DNA of 41,646 nt. Origin: Akkermansiaceae bacterium UBA4589. GTDB taxonomy: Bacteria; Verrucomicrobiota; Verrucomicrobiia; Verrucomicrobiales; Akkermansiaceae. The notes under the pieces are model-generated. The model made no database searches. It had not been told where the DNA came from and saw only the letters and a list, made by a program, of their open reading frames with translations. Made by a program: the position numbers and the translations under genes. The stretch spans positions 1 to 41,646 of the forward strand of contig DGJT01000035.1 of the NCBI GenBank assembly GCA_002387565.1, given 5' to 3'. Every line of letters begins with the position of its first letter. Within the stretch, counting starts at the first letter, position 1. Shown piece by piece: positions 20,732 through 30,300 of the stretch.

Positions 20732-21250
20732 ATGAAATTTTTCACTAGTTTATTATTTGCCACTTATAGTTTGTGTAGCTTTGTCGTGTCTTTAGACAAG
20801 GATAATACTTTTGCCAGAGTTGTGGAGCATTTAGATGGATCTAAAAGCATGTTTGAAAAAAGCAGTGATGGGCAGCTCGTTATTCAACGTAAATTCACTG
20901 CAGGTGGGTTGCTGGATCAAGTGATAGAATATAAGCTCAATTTAGACGAGCAACCTTTATCATGTAAAGTGCACGACCCTAAAGGCAATCTCATTTACCG
21001 TATTCGTTACGGCTATGACACAGCCACAGGTCAGCTCAAAGAAGAGCAAATCATCGATTACAAAAACCCTATTATTCACCCAAAAACAGGAGAAAATGTC
21101 CCTGCTTTTCGCTATAAGTATAGTTATGATGCTTTTGGTAAGGCTTTAGCTCCAGAAGTAATTGAATTTAATCCAGATGGAGTCAATCGTAGCTATCTCA
21201 AACGTTTCATTTGGGATTCAGACCCTTATGCTAAAGACACAAGTTCTTAA
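20732..21250 (+). CDS. Exported protein of unknown function with YD-repeat-like segments
   Basis: From ATG 20732 the protein has 172 aa and begins with a signal peptide (MKFFTSLLFATYSLCSFVVS). An in-frame ATG at 20690 would add 14 residues and overlap cutA, so it was not chosen. The mature part is rich in Tyr-Asp and Lys-Glu beta-hairpin-like segments (YRIRYGYDTATGQLKEEQIIDY; YKYSYDAFGKALAPEVIEF) that recall YD repeats of Rhs/wall-associated proteins, but it is far too short to be one. It lies 25 nt after cutA and 17 nt before folP on the same strand and is probably co-transcribed. Function is unknown. Confidence 0.7.
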   Translation: MKFFTSLLFATYSLCSFVVSLDKDNTFARVVEHLDGSKSMFEKSSDGQLVIQRKFTAGGLLDQVIEYKLNLDEQPLSCKVHDPKGNLIYRIRYGYDTATGQLKEEQIIDYKNPIIHPKTGENVPAFRYKYSYDAFGKALAPEVIEFNPDGVNRSYLKRFIWDSDPYAKDTSS

Positions 21251-21267
21251 TTTAGCTGTAATTTTTC

Positions 21268-22122
21268 ATGCAACAACAAGGGCAGATTAGAGGTGAGTCT
21301 ATCAGTTTTACCACTGGTCAACCATGGATCATGGGAGTGCTCAATGTGACTCCAGATTCTTTTTCTGATGGCAGTCATTATTATGAACTAGAATCTGCTG
21401 TCAAGCAGGCGCTTTTATTAGAGCAACAAGGGGCTCAAATTATTGATATAGGTGGAGAATCGACCAAGCCAGGGGCAGATTTAGTCAGTGAACAAGAAGA
21501 ATTATCTCGAGTTATTCCTGTGATACAAGCTATTCGAAAACACACAGATACTTATATTTCTATAGATACGACCAAGGCTAGTGTCGCTAGAACAGCTATT
21601 GAAGCGGGTGCAGATATTATTAATGATATTTCAGGTCTAGAGCAAGACGAAGACATGTTACAAGTCGCGTTAGATTACCCGCAAACAGCGATAGTGGTGA
21701 TGCACAGACAGGGCATATCCAAGCATATGCAGAAAAATCCTCACTACCATAATGTGGTCGGGCAAGTGGCCACTTATTTACAGTCACGTTACTTAGCACT
21801 GACCCAAGCAGGTATTCAAGAACAGCGATTATGTTTTGATCCTGGCATTGGTTTTGGCAAAACATTGGAGCATAACTTGGCGCTCATTAAGCATTTAGAG
21901 GAACTACGTGTAGGTGATTGTCCCTTACTTTTAGGGGTATCACGCAAATCGATGTTTGGTCATTGCTTAAGTGTAGATGCTACGCAGCCTGAGCGAGAAA
22001 TGAGTCTGCATTTACGAGAAGCACCTACAGCTGCTTTGACGAGTTATGCGGCACAAGCAGGAGCTAATATCATTCGTGTGCATGATGTTCAGCTAAATCA
22101 AAAAGTGCTAATGGAGTTATAG
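21268..22122 (+). CDS. folP: Dihydropteroate synthase
   Basis: This enzyme joins p-aminobenzoate and 6-hydroxymethyl-dihydropterin pyrophosphate in folate synthesis and is the sulfonamide target. It has 284 aa and a TIM-barrel fold. The first pterin/pyrophosphate loop IMGVLNVTPDSFSDG is at the N-terminus, then IIDIGGESTKPGA, SIDTTKASVARTAIEAGADIINDISG, VVMHRQG, FDPGIGFGKTLEHNLALI and LLLGVSRKSMFG, and the C-terminal RVHDV. All are in the expected order. It is last in the cutA–exported protein–folP run and convergent, with a 14-nt gap, with the next gene. Another probable folate gene (pabC-like) lies nearby on the other strand. Confidence 0.97.
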   Translation: MQQQGQIRGESISFTTGQPWIMGVLNVTPDSFSDGSHYYELESAVKQALLLEQQGAQIIDIGGESTKPGADLVSEQEELSRVIPVIQAIRKHTDTYISIDTTKASVARTAIEAGADIINDISGLEQDEDMLQVALDYPQTAIVVMHRQGISKHMQKNPHYHNVVGQVATYLQSRYLALTQAGIQEQRLCFDPGIGFGKTLEHNLALIKHLEELRVGDCPLLLGVSRKSMFGHCLSVDATQPEREMSLHLREAPTAALTSYAAQAGANIIRVHDVQLNQKVLMEL

Positions 22123-22136
22123 TATCTCAGATGCAG

Positions 22137-22658
22137 TTAGATATCATAGCTATAAAATTGATTTGCCTCAGCATAAAATTTTGGTGTAATAGGCAAAACA
22201 ATCTCTTTATGTATGCAATAACCTGCAATAAGTGATTTGGGTATAAAGCCTTGCTCAAAAAAAACATTCACATCATCTTCTAATTCTTTTTTACCTGCAT
22301 CAACAGGCACAAGATTCCAATGGCTGCGCCCAAAAAAATCAGAGTTTTTTTGAATGGTAAATATGAGAGACTCGTCTTTATGTGTCAGGGTTACATGTGG
22401 TGATTTTAGATTTAATCCAACTATTTCTTTTTGCTCTGACTCCTCAATGAGCTCTTGATACATTTTCTGAATATCATCATTTTGAAGACCCTTTTTAATG
22501 CCATGCTTTTTACAAAAATTGAGTAAAGTTACTTTTGAAATTTGCAATTGCATATGGTGAGCCAACCATTGAATAATCTCTTCGTAGCTATAACGCTCCT
22601 TACGCAAACGGGCAATATCTTTGATGTTTTTTTCTAATTGATAAATTTTAGTTTTCAT
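22137..22658 (-). CDS. Uncharacterised protein with N-terminal helix-turn-helix-like region
   Basis: This is a 173-aa protein I cannot assign. Residues about 10-60 (ARLRKERYSYEEIIQWLAHHM … VTLLNFCKKHGIKKG) resemble the resolvase/transposon-type helix-turn-helix often found in plasmid and mobile-element proteins. A central segment is charged, and the C-terminal half (about 85-173) looks like a compact alpha/beta domain with no motif I know. It is AT-richer than its neighbours and ends 14 nt from the folP stop, facing it. It may be an acquired gene, but nothing else mobile is adjacent. The 71 nt separating it from the mutS stop are very AT-rich and without features. Confidence 0.65.
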   Translation of the reverse strand: MKTKIYQLEKNIKDIARLRKERYSYEEIIQWLAHHMQLQISKVTLLNFCKKHGIKKGLQNDDIQKMYQELIEESEQKEIVGLNLKSPHVTLTHKDESLIFTIQKNSDFFGRSHWNLVPVDAGKKELEDDVNVFFEQGFIPKSLIAGYCIHKEIVLPITPKFYAEANQFYSYDI

Positions 22659-22729
22659 AAACTAAGTATAGAGTAAATAAATATTTTTTAAATAAAAAGT
22701 AAATATTTAGTTTAAAATATAGAAAAAAA

Positions 22730-25297
22730 TTAATCGACCTGATCGAAGAGGTTCTCTTCTTCGATAATTGTCTTCTTGCCGCGTTTTTGTGCCGCAGATT
22801 TTTGCTGATGTACTTTGAGGGCTTGCCCATTTTCAAGCGCATTAAGCAGCTGTTTTGAACGTTTAATAATCTGCGGTGGAATGCCAGCCATGCGCGCCAC
22901 TTCAATACCATAAGAACGATTGGCTGAACCTTCGATGACTTTGCGAAGAAAGATGATTTGGTTATTTTGTTCTTTGACAGTAACCTGCGCATTGAACACG
23001 CCTGGCAATTGATTAGAGAGCTGGGTCAATTCGTGATAATGAGTGGCAAATAAAGTGCGAGCATTGGTTTCATGACGTAGGTATTCAGCAACAGACCAAG
23101 CAATAGACAAGCCATCAAAAGTCGCTGTGCCACGCCCAATTTCATCAAGTAATACGAGGCTGCGCTCATCAGCGTGATGTGTGATAAGAGCAGTTTCACT
23201 CATCTCTACCATAAAGGTAGATTGACCTTGTGCCAGATTATCTGAAGCTCCAACTCGACAGAAAATTTTGTTCACCAACCCAATATGAGCTAAGCGAGCC
23301 GGTACGTAAGATCCCATCTGAGCCATAATAGTAATCAGGGCAATCTGCCTAATATAGGTAGATTTACCCGCCATGTTTGGTCCTGTGAGAAGCATTAAAC
23401 GTTGAGCTTGCTCATCGAGTAAAATATCATTGGCAACAAAAGTTTCATCCTGCTTACTCAAGGCCACCTCAATCACAGGGTGGCGACCGTCTTCGATGTG
23501 GAGCTTAGTTGAGTTATCTAGGTTAGGGCAGCAGTAGCCGTAAGTTTGCGCTTGCTGGGCAAAACTCATCAGCACATCAATAGTGGCCAAGGTCTCTGCC
23601 GTGGCTTGTAAACTCACAGTCTCTTGCTTGACTTTGAGTCTAAGTTGCTCAAATAGCTCAATTTCTAATTGTTTGGCTCGTTCACTCGCACTGAGGATTT
23701 TATCTTCCATAGTTTTGAGCTCATCCGTGATAAAGCGCTCCACATTGGCGAGTGTTTGTTTGCGCACATAATGTTCAGGCACTTTGGCTAAATGGGTTTT
23801 TGTCACCTCGATAAAGTAGCCAAAGACATTATTAAATTTGATTTTTAGGGTTTCAATACCACTGCGTTCTTTTTCTTCGACCAGCCAGTTATTAAGCCAT
23901 TGTTTACTTTCTTGTGAGATGAGATTAAGTTCATCAAGTTCAGCATGATAACCCTGAATAAACATACCTCCATCTTTAATCGTCGCAGGAGGCTCTTCAA
24001 TAATAGCTCGACTTAATTCATGACAAAGAGAGGGTAGTTCATGAATTTTAATCAGTAAGCTATTTAGCAAACTGCTAGGCTTAAGTTGACATAGATGCTG
24101 TTTAAAAGCAGGAATAGCTGTGAGCGCTTGTTTTAGAACGACTAAATCGCGAGCATTGGCATTGCTAGAACCATCTTTACTTAGGCGGCTTAGGGTGCGC
24201 TCGATATCTTTGATTTTTGTTAAATCCTCTTTGAGGGTATCAATAAGCAGAGGCTGTTCCATGAGTGTGCCCACGAAGTTTTGTCTGGCTTGAATGGCTT
24301 CTAAATCGAGTAAAGGGTGCAGAATCCAATCACGCAGTTTGCGGGCACCCATAGGGGTCATAGTCTGATCTAAAGTGCGTAAAAGTGTATGTTGCTGGTC
24401 TTGTGAGCTAGAATGCACTAAATCTAAATTACGCTGTGAAGAGCCATCAATACTCAAAAAATCTTGAGGGGTTGAGGTATGTAAGGTGGTGACATGCTCA
24501 GTAGATTGACGTAGCTGATAATGCAAGTAATGGAGCAAAGCACCACCTGCAATAATGGCACCTTGCCAGTCTTGCGCGCCATAGCCTCTGAGGTTTTGCA
24601 CCTTAAATTGCTCGCAGAGCATGCGGTATGTCTCTTTAGGTTCAAAAGCATAAGATTCATAGTAAATAGGTGTCGCTAAACTACGGTTACCATAACTATT
24701 AAAGTTGAATTGATTGAATTGCTTTGAACTTAAAACAAGTTCACTAGGTTGCAATCTGTAGAGCTCATCCTCAAGTAGTGATTGACTATTATACTCACTG
24801 AGATGGAAGCTGCCTGTACTATGATCGAGATAGGCCAGCCCGAATTGCTGTTTATTTTGATAAACGCAAGCCATGAAATTAGGGCTTTTGTCATCGAGTA
24901 AGGTAAATTGATCTAACGTGCCTGGAGAAATAAGCTGAGCAATCTTACGCTCCACAATTTTACCTGCCTGAGGGGCTGTCGTTTGTTCAGCTATAGCTAC
25001 TCGTTTACCAGCTTTGACTAGTTTAGGTAGATAATTAGCTGCCGCATGATAAGGCACACCACACATCGGTGTTTCATGTCGCTTAGTCAGTGAAATACCA
25101 AGGATTTCTGCAGCTACTACTGCATCTTCAAAAAACAGCTCATAAAAATCACCAAGACGAAAAAAGAGCACTGTATTTTCAGGCAAGGTGGCACGCAATT
25201 CTAAGTATTGCTGCATCATCGGAGTGATTTTTGCAACAGCCGTTCCCTCCTCATGCTGTTTTTTTCTCTCTACAGGATCTGTGTCTTTTTCAGGCAT
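22730..25297 (-). CDS. mutS: DNA mismatch repair protein MutS
   Basis: This ATPase recognises base mismatches and small loops to start mismatch repair. It has 855 aa from the chosen start. The mismatch-reading Phe-x-Glu motif is at 51-53 (GDFYELF). The connector, lever and clamp domains follow. The C-terminal ATPase shows Walker A TGPNMAGKSTYIRQ, the signature VEMSETALITHHA, Walker B LVLLDEIGRGTATFDG and FATHYHELTQL. The start is placed at 25297 because it lies just 2 nt past the stop of the upstream antiporter gene. The longer frame from 25363 would overlap that gene by 64 nt and adds a basic, poorly conserved leader. It is in one transcription unit with the antiporter and aminotransferase genes. 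Confidence 0.97.
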   Translation of the reverse strand: MPEKDTDPVERKKQHEEGTAVAKITPMMQQYLELRATLPENTVLFFRLGDFYELFFEDAVVAAEILGISLTKRHETPMCGVPYHAAANYLPKLVKAGKRVAIAEQTTAPQAGKIVERKIAQLISPGTLDQFTLLDDKSPNFMACVYQNKQQFGLAYLDHSTGSFHLSEYNSQSLLEDELYRLQPSELVLSSKQFNQFNFNSYGNRSLATPIYYESYAFEPKETYRMLCEQFKVQNLRGYGAQDWQGAIIAGGALLHYLHYQLRQSTEHVTTLHTSTPQDFLSIDGSSQRNLDLVHSSSQDQQHTLLRTLDQTMTPMGARKLRDWILHPLLDLEAIQARQNFVGTLMEQPLLIDTLKEDLTKIKDIERTLSRLSKDGSSNANARDLVVLKQALTAIPAFKQHLCQLKPSSLLNSLLIKIHELPSLCHELSRAIIEEPPATIKDGGMFIQGYHAELDELNLISQESKQWLNNWLVEEKERSGIETLKIKFNNVFGYFIEVTKTHLAKVPEHYVRKQTLANVERFITDELKTMEDKILSASERAKQLEIELFEQLRLKVKQETVSLQATAETLATIDVLMSFAQQAQTYGYCCPNLDNSTKLHIEDGRHPVIEVALSKQDETFVANDILLDEQAQRLMLLTGPNMAGKSTYIRQIALITIMAQMGSYVPARLAHIGLVNKIFCRVGASDNLAQGQSTFMVEMSETALITHHADERSLVLLDEIGRGTATFDGLSIAWSVAEYLRHETNARTLFATHYHELTQLSNQLPGVFNAQVTVKEQNNQIIFLRKVIEGSANRSYGIEVARMAGIPPQIIKRSKQLLNALENGQALKVHQQKSAAQKRGKKTIIEEENLFDQVD

Positions 25298-25299
25298 GT

Positions 25300-26265
25300 T
25301 TAGCGAGCGAACTCTAGATAGATGTAAACGGTGTAAATGGCGAGTAGTAAATAACCTAACCATTTAGGCAATACGTGTTTTATAGAAATGATAATTAACA
25401 GCAGAACTAAGCCTATATTAAGAGCTAATGAGAGCAAGGAAATGCCTTGATTTTGAAGAGGAACGACGACTGCTGTGATACCTAAAACACTTAAGAGGTT
25501 AAAAATATTAGAACCGATTACATTGCCAAGGACAAAATTAAGTTTCTTTTTCTTAATAGCCATCAGGCACGCTGCCATTTCAGGTACAGAAGTACCAATA
25601 GCGACTACGCTTAATCCAATAATAGCATCACTCACATTAAAGCTAGTAGCGATACCTATAGCTCCTTTGACCAAAAGTTTGCCAGCAATAATAAGAGTCG
25701 CTAAACCAATAATAATGAATACACTGGATTTTAAAATAGTTCGTGGAGGGTGGCTGCTAATAATGTCATCCTCAATTTCAATCGCCTCGATGACTTCTAA
25801 GCTAGGGTGATGCTTTTCTGTGGTAAACAAAACCACCATATAAATAGCTAAAAGTAAGAGTAAGCCCCAACCTTCTAAACGAGTTAATTCATTACCTGTC
25901 ATCAAAAACAGGATAAATAATGCCGTACTCAAAAGTAAAAACGTATAATCACGCTTCATTATCAGTTGACTTACAGGCAGCGCACTTACACATAGAGAAG
26001 CCCCAAGTACAAGGGCGATATTGCAAATATTAGAGCCCACAATATTACCTAGTGCTAAGCCTGCTGTTCCTGTTAATGCAGATTGCAAGCAAACGACTAA
26101 TTCAGGAGCACTGGTGCCAAAGGCGAGGACAGTTAAGCCAATGACCAAATCAGAGATGCCGAGCCTTTTGGCTAATTCTGTGGCAGCATCAATCAGCCAT
26201 TCTGCACCATAATATAACCCAGTAAGGCCAAGTAAAATCCAAAGAATATCAAGTGCTAGAGTCAT
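25300..26265 (-). CDS. Calcium/sodium antiporter family (CaCA) protein
   Basis: This 321-aa inner-membrane cation exchanger is of the YrbG/CaCA type, with about ten transmembrane helices in two inverted halves. The two alpha-repeats that line the ion pathway are clear. The first is GLTVLAFGTSAPELVVCLQSALTG with ALGNIVGSNICNIALVLG; the second is GLSVVAIGTSVPEMAACLMAIKKK with VLGNVIGSNIFNLLSVLG. Both conserved glutamates are present. A short acidic cytoplasmic loop (IEAIEIEDD) separates the halves. It lies 17 nt behind the class IV aminotransferase gene and 2 nt ahead of mutS, an operon of functionally unrelated genes. The transported ion (Ca2+ versus another cation) cannot be fixed from sequence. 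Confidence 0.92.
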   Translation of the reverse strand: MTLALDILWILLGLTGLYYGAEWLIDAATELAKRLGISDLVIGLTVLAFGTSAPELVVCLQSALTGTAGLALGNIVGSNICNIALVLGASLCVSALPVSQLIMKRDYTFLLLSTALFILFLMTGNELTRLEGWGLLLLLAIYMVVLFTTEKHHPSLEVIEAIEIEDDIISSHPPRTILKSSVFIIIGLATLIIAGKLLVKGAIGIATSFNVSDAIIGLSVVAIGTSVPEMAACLMAIKKKKLNFVLGNVIGSNIFNLLSVLGITAVVVPLQNQGISLLSLALNIGLVLLLIIISIKHVLPKWLGYLLLAIYTVYIYLEFAR

Positions 26266-26282
26266 AAAAGTAAAGTGAGCAA

Positions 26283-27170
26283 TTAACCCAAAAGAGCTGA
26301 GTCGGTGCGCAGCTTGATAAATTCAGTTTGTAATTGTTGGGTGAATTTGCCAAGTGGTGTAGCTAACATGACATCATTGACTTGGGAGATACCCTGCACT
26401 TCGCGTAAAGTTGATGTAAGGAAGGCTTCTTCAATCTTGCCTTGTGTGAGTTCAGTTAGAGCTAAATTCTCTTGTCTGACTTCAATATTTAATGCGGTGC
26501 AAATATCTAAAACTAAATGACGAGTAATGCCGCCTAAACAACCGCTCTCAAGTGGAGGAGTAAAAAGCGTGCCATCTTTGATGACAAAAATATTACAGCC
26601 TGTGCCTTCGCATAAATCACCTTTGGTATTGGCAAAAATAGCTTCAGTGGCTTGAGCTGCTTTTGCCTCAAGTAGGGCTACGACATTTTCACCATAAGAA
26701 GTGGTTTTACAGCCTTTGAGCGCACCGGTTTCATTACGGGTAAATCCTACCGTAATGACTTTTGTAGATGGAGCACAAGCCGTAAGTTCACTCATAGCTA
26801 GAATGAGGTTAATTTCGTCATCACCACGAGCGCTACCTAGAGGAGAAATACCACCTGTGATAGTTATGCGAACACGTGCAGCGCCAGCCATGCTCGTGTC
26901 ACCAGTAGGCTGGTAATGATTAGCGGTAAAAAGCTCTACTAAAGCAGTACGCAGTACTTTTGCAGATGGGCAATCTAAGTGTAAAATGCGAGCTGAGTTT
27001 TGCAAACGTTGATAATGCAAATCAAAAGCAAAAATTTGCCCATCGTAAGCAATCAGTGTTTCAAATACGCCATCACCCACTGTGACTCCGTGATCAAGTA
27101 CAGATAATTGAGCGTTTTCTGTGCTAACTAGCTCACCATTGAGCCAAATTTTATTAAATTTAGAATTCAT
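26283..27170 (-). CDS. pabC: Class IV aminotransferase, probable aminodeoxychorismate lyase
   Basis: This PLP enzyme of the fold-type IV family has 295 aa. It shows the N-terminal VLDHGVTVGDGVFETL block, the PLP-lysine region LKGCKTTSYGENVVALLEAKA (Lys155 the likely Schiff-base residue), the cofactor-binding EGTGCNIFVI, and the C-terminal CLGGITRHLVLDI and EEAFLTSTLREVQGI. The KTTSY-type site and the length fit 4-amino-4-deoxychorismate lyase, which makes p-aminobenzoate for folate. folP nearby is consistent. Branched-chain or D-amino-acid aminotransferases share these motifs, so the substrate call is tentative. It is the first gene of a unit with the antiporter and mutS. Confidence 0.8.
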   Translation of the reverse strand: MNSKFNKIWLNGELVSTENAQLSVLDHGVTVGDGVFETLIAYDGQIFAFDLHYQRLQNSARILHLDCPSAKVLRTALVELFTANHYQPTGDTSMAGAARVRITITGGISPLGSARGDDEINLILAMSELTACAPSTKVITVGFTRNETGALKGCKTTSYGENVVALLEAKAAQATEAIFANTKGDLCEGTGCNIFVIKDGTLFTPPLESGCLGGITRHLVLDICTALNIEVRQENLALTELTQGKIEEAFLTSTLREVQGISQVNDVMLATPLGKFTQQLQTEFIKLRTDSALLG

Positions 27171-27205
27171 ACTAAAGTGAAAGGGGGGAAATAGATGATA
27201 AATTC

Positions 27206-27234
27206 ATTAAATATTTAACTTTCTATAGTTGCAA
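27206..27234 (-). promoter_or_regulatory. Candidate promoter of the pabC-antiporter-mutS unit
   Basis: On the minus strand, TTGCAA (27229-27234) and TTTAAT (27206-27211) are separated by 17 nt. They lie in the only gap upstream of the unit, giving a leader of about 30 nt that contains a C-run but no Shine-Dalgarno sequence. Confidence 0.4.
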
Positions 27235-27254
27235 ACTAATTATGTAAAACAGTG

Positions 27255-27287
27255 AAAAAAAGCCCCTAGCCATTACTGACTAGAGGC
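27255..27287 (-). terminator. Intrinsic terminator of the nrdB-nrdA operon
   Basis: On the minus strand, 35 nt after the nrdA stop, an 11-bp stem (GCCTCTAGTCA / TGGCTAGGGGC, with G-U pairs) with loop GTAA is followed directly by seven T residues. Confidence 0.9.
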
Positions 27288-27321
27288 CTAACTAAGGAAC
27301 TAAGCTTTGAATAAACTGAAT

Positions 27322-30300
27322 TTACTGGCAAGATTCACACTCACCACCATTAAGCATCGCATCTAATGAGCAAGCCATGGCTGAATTGGGCTTAGGTAAC
27401 TCATCTCTATTTCTTATAGGTTCAGGAGTCACTTCATTGGATGTGATAGTTTGTGGTTTTGCTTCTGGTACAGGGTTAACCTCAACATTAGTACCAGGTA
27501 ATTTTGGCACACTAGGTGTAAAATCTGCTTTCTTTGCTGGCGCTGTCGCAACGGGTGTAGGCTCAGGTGCTGGAGCTGCGGCCACTGGTTCCGGCACAGG
27601 TTGAGCTACCGGTTCAGGGACAACAACTGGAGCAGGAGTTGGTTGGGTAACAGCTACAGGTTTAGGAGTAGCGACTGGGGCTTTTGCCGCGGCGGCTTCA
27701 GGAAGCGCTTTGGTTGAAGAGCGTTGTGATCCTGTTGATTTCTCAATATTAGAAGCTTGTAGCGTACGTAGATAGTAGGTGGTTTTAAGGCCTAAGTTCC
27801 AAGCGAGACGATACATCTTACTCAAGGTAGATAACTCAGGTTGAGCCAAGAATAGGTTGACGGATTGAGATTGATCAATCCATTTTTGACGGCGTGCCGC
27901 AGCTTCGATGAAGTACTTGTAATCAATAGAGAACACAGTCTTGTAACGATTTTTAATTTCTTGAGGGATTTGCTCAATATAATCGAGCTCACCATCGAAG
28001 TATTTTAAATCTTCACGCATGTCATGGTTCCAGAGATTGACTTCTTTGAGATCTCTTACAAGATGACGGTTGAGAACAATAAACTCACCACTAAGGTTAG
28101 ATTTTACATAGAGATTCTTATAGTAAGGCTCTACGCAAGGAGTGGTGCCCATAATGTTAGAAATAGTCGCTGTTGGCGCAATAGCTAATACATTAGAGTT
28201 ACGCATCCCTTGCTTGGCAATTTTGGCACGCAAGGCGTCCCAGTCCATTTTGAAACTATGAGGAACATCAATGGCTTGGCCACGCTCATTTTCAAGTAAT
28301 TCTAAACTATCAAGAGGTAAGATACCACGTTGCCATTTAGAACCTTGGTAAGAAGAGTATTCACCACGCTCAGCAGCTAAATCTGAAGAAGCTTCATAGG
28401 CATAGTAAGCAATGGCTTCCATGTATTCATCATTGAATTCAATCGCTTCTTGGCTAGCAAAATCAACTTTTTTGTCAAGTAATGCAGCGTGCACACCCAT
28501 GACCCCCATACCAATAGGACGGTGGCGTGTGTTTGAAGTGCGAGCTGCCTCAGTTGGGTAGAAATTAATGTCGATCACGTTATCCAAGGCGCGAATCGCA
28601 ATTTTAATTGTCTCCTTAAGCTTAGCGTGATCGAGGCTACCATCTGCAAGTAGGTGGTTATCAAGAATCACAGAGCCGAGGTTACAAACAGCGGTTTCTT
28701 CATCTGAGGTGTTCAGAGTGATTTCTGTACAAAGGTTAGATGAGTGAATCACGCCAACATGGTCTTGTGGACTACGCACATTACAAGGGTCCTTAAAGGT
28801 AATCCATGGATGACCTGTTTCAAAGAGCATCACTAGCATACGCTTCCAAAGGTCGATGGCTGGCAGCTTACGGCCCCAGATTTTGCCTTCTTCAGCCATA
28901 GCTTCATACTCTTCATAACGCTTTTTAAAGGCGCTACCATATAAGTCATGTAGGTCTGATACATCATTTGATCTAAATAGAGTCCATGACTGTCTAGCTT
29001 CCATGCGTTGCATGAACAGGTCAGGAATCCAGTTAGCTGTATTCATGTCATGACAACGTCTGCGCTCATCACCTGTATTACGGCGAAGTTCGAGAAAATC
29101 ATCAATATCATTATGCCAAGTTTCAAGATAAGCGCAACCTGCGCCCTTACGCTTACCACCTTGATTCACTGCTACGAGCTGGTCATTATGTAGTTTGAGG
29201 AAAGGAATAACCCCTTGACTATCCCCATTAGTGCCAGAAATATGTGAGCCGGTACCACGTACAGAAGTCCATGAACCACCTAAGCCACCTGCCCATTTTG
29301 AAAGGTAAGCATTTTCTGCAATACCACGTTGCATGATTGACTCAATTGAGTCGTCAACCTTATAGAGATAGCAACTAGAGAGCTGGGAGCGTAGAGTACC
29401 TGCATTGAATAAAGTTGGGGTAGATGAACAGAAGCGTCTTTCTTTATAAAGGCCGTAAAGATCGAGGGCAAATTGCTCTTTTTCACCTGGCTTTTCATCA
29501 CGGAAAATACCCATAGCGACACGCATCCAGAAGAACTGAGGCACTTCGAGGCGGACATGCTTTGAGCCTGTTTTATCTACAATGAGGTAGCGGTCATAAA
29601 GGGTTTGTACACCGAGAAAGTCGAAATTTAAATCTGCCTCTGGGTCGAGGTGAGACTGCATTTTTTCAATGTCGTAACCGTCTAGCATGCTTGGGTGCAA
29701 ACGCTCAATTTCAATACATCTTTCCAAATAAGGTTTAAATTGTTGTTGATGCGCAAGAATAAGGCCTGATAAACCTTGCTCTACTTTCCAATCAAGCACC
29801 TCTTCATAGATATAAGAGAGTAGAATGCGTCCAGAGAAGAAGGCAAAGTCGGCATCTTTCTCTAGTAGAGATTTTGCATTGAGAATGATAGTATTCTTAA
29901 GGTCTTTTTCAGAGATTTCATTGCCAACTGAGCGCAATAGTTCTTTCTCAATCTCACTATTTGTTAAACATAAATTGAGGTCTTTGGCGGCAAAAGCAAT
30001 ACGTTGGCGTAATTCACTGCCATCCCAGAAAGCGGTGTCGCCACTAGCCGAAGTGAGAACGACCATAGATTCCTGATCAGAGACATCATCTGATTCGGAT
30101 TCAGTTTCTATAGAGGTGCTTTCTTTTTGGGCAAAGCGAATACGTGCACGTTCAGCACGGTAAAGAATATAAGATTCAGCTACCTTATAGTAGTTGAACT
30201 CCATGAGGGTTTCTTGCACTAAGTCCTGAACTTCTTCAATTTCTATAGTGGCTAAACCGAGTTCAGCTACTTTTTCAGTTACTACTTGGGCGATATGAGC

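Noticed and set aside
25298..25363. N-terminal extension of mutS to 25363
   Set aside because: It would overlap the antiporter gene and adds residues not typical of MutS; ATG 25297 sits right after the antiporter stop.
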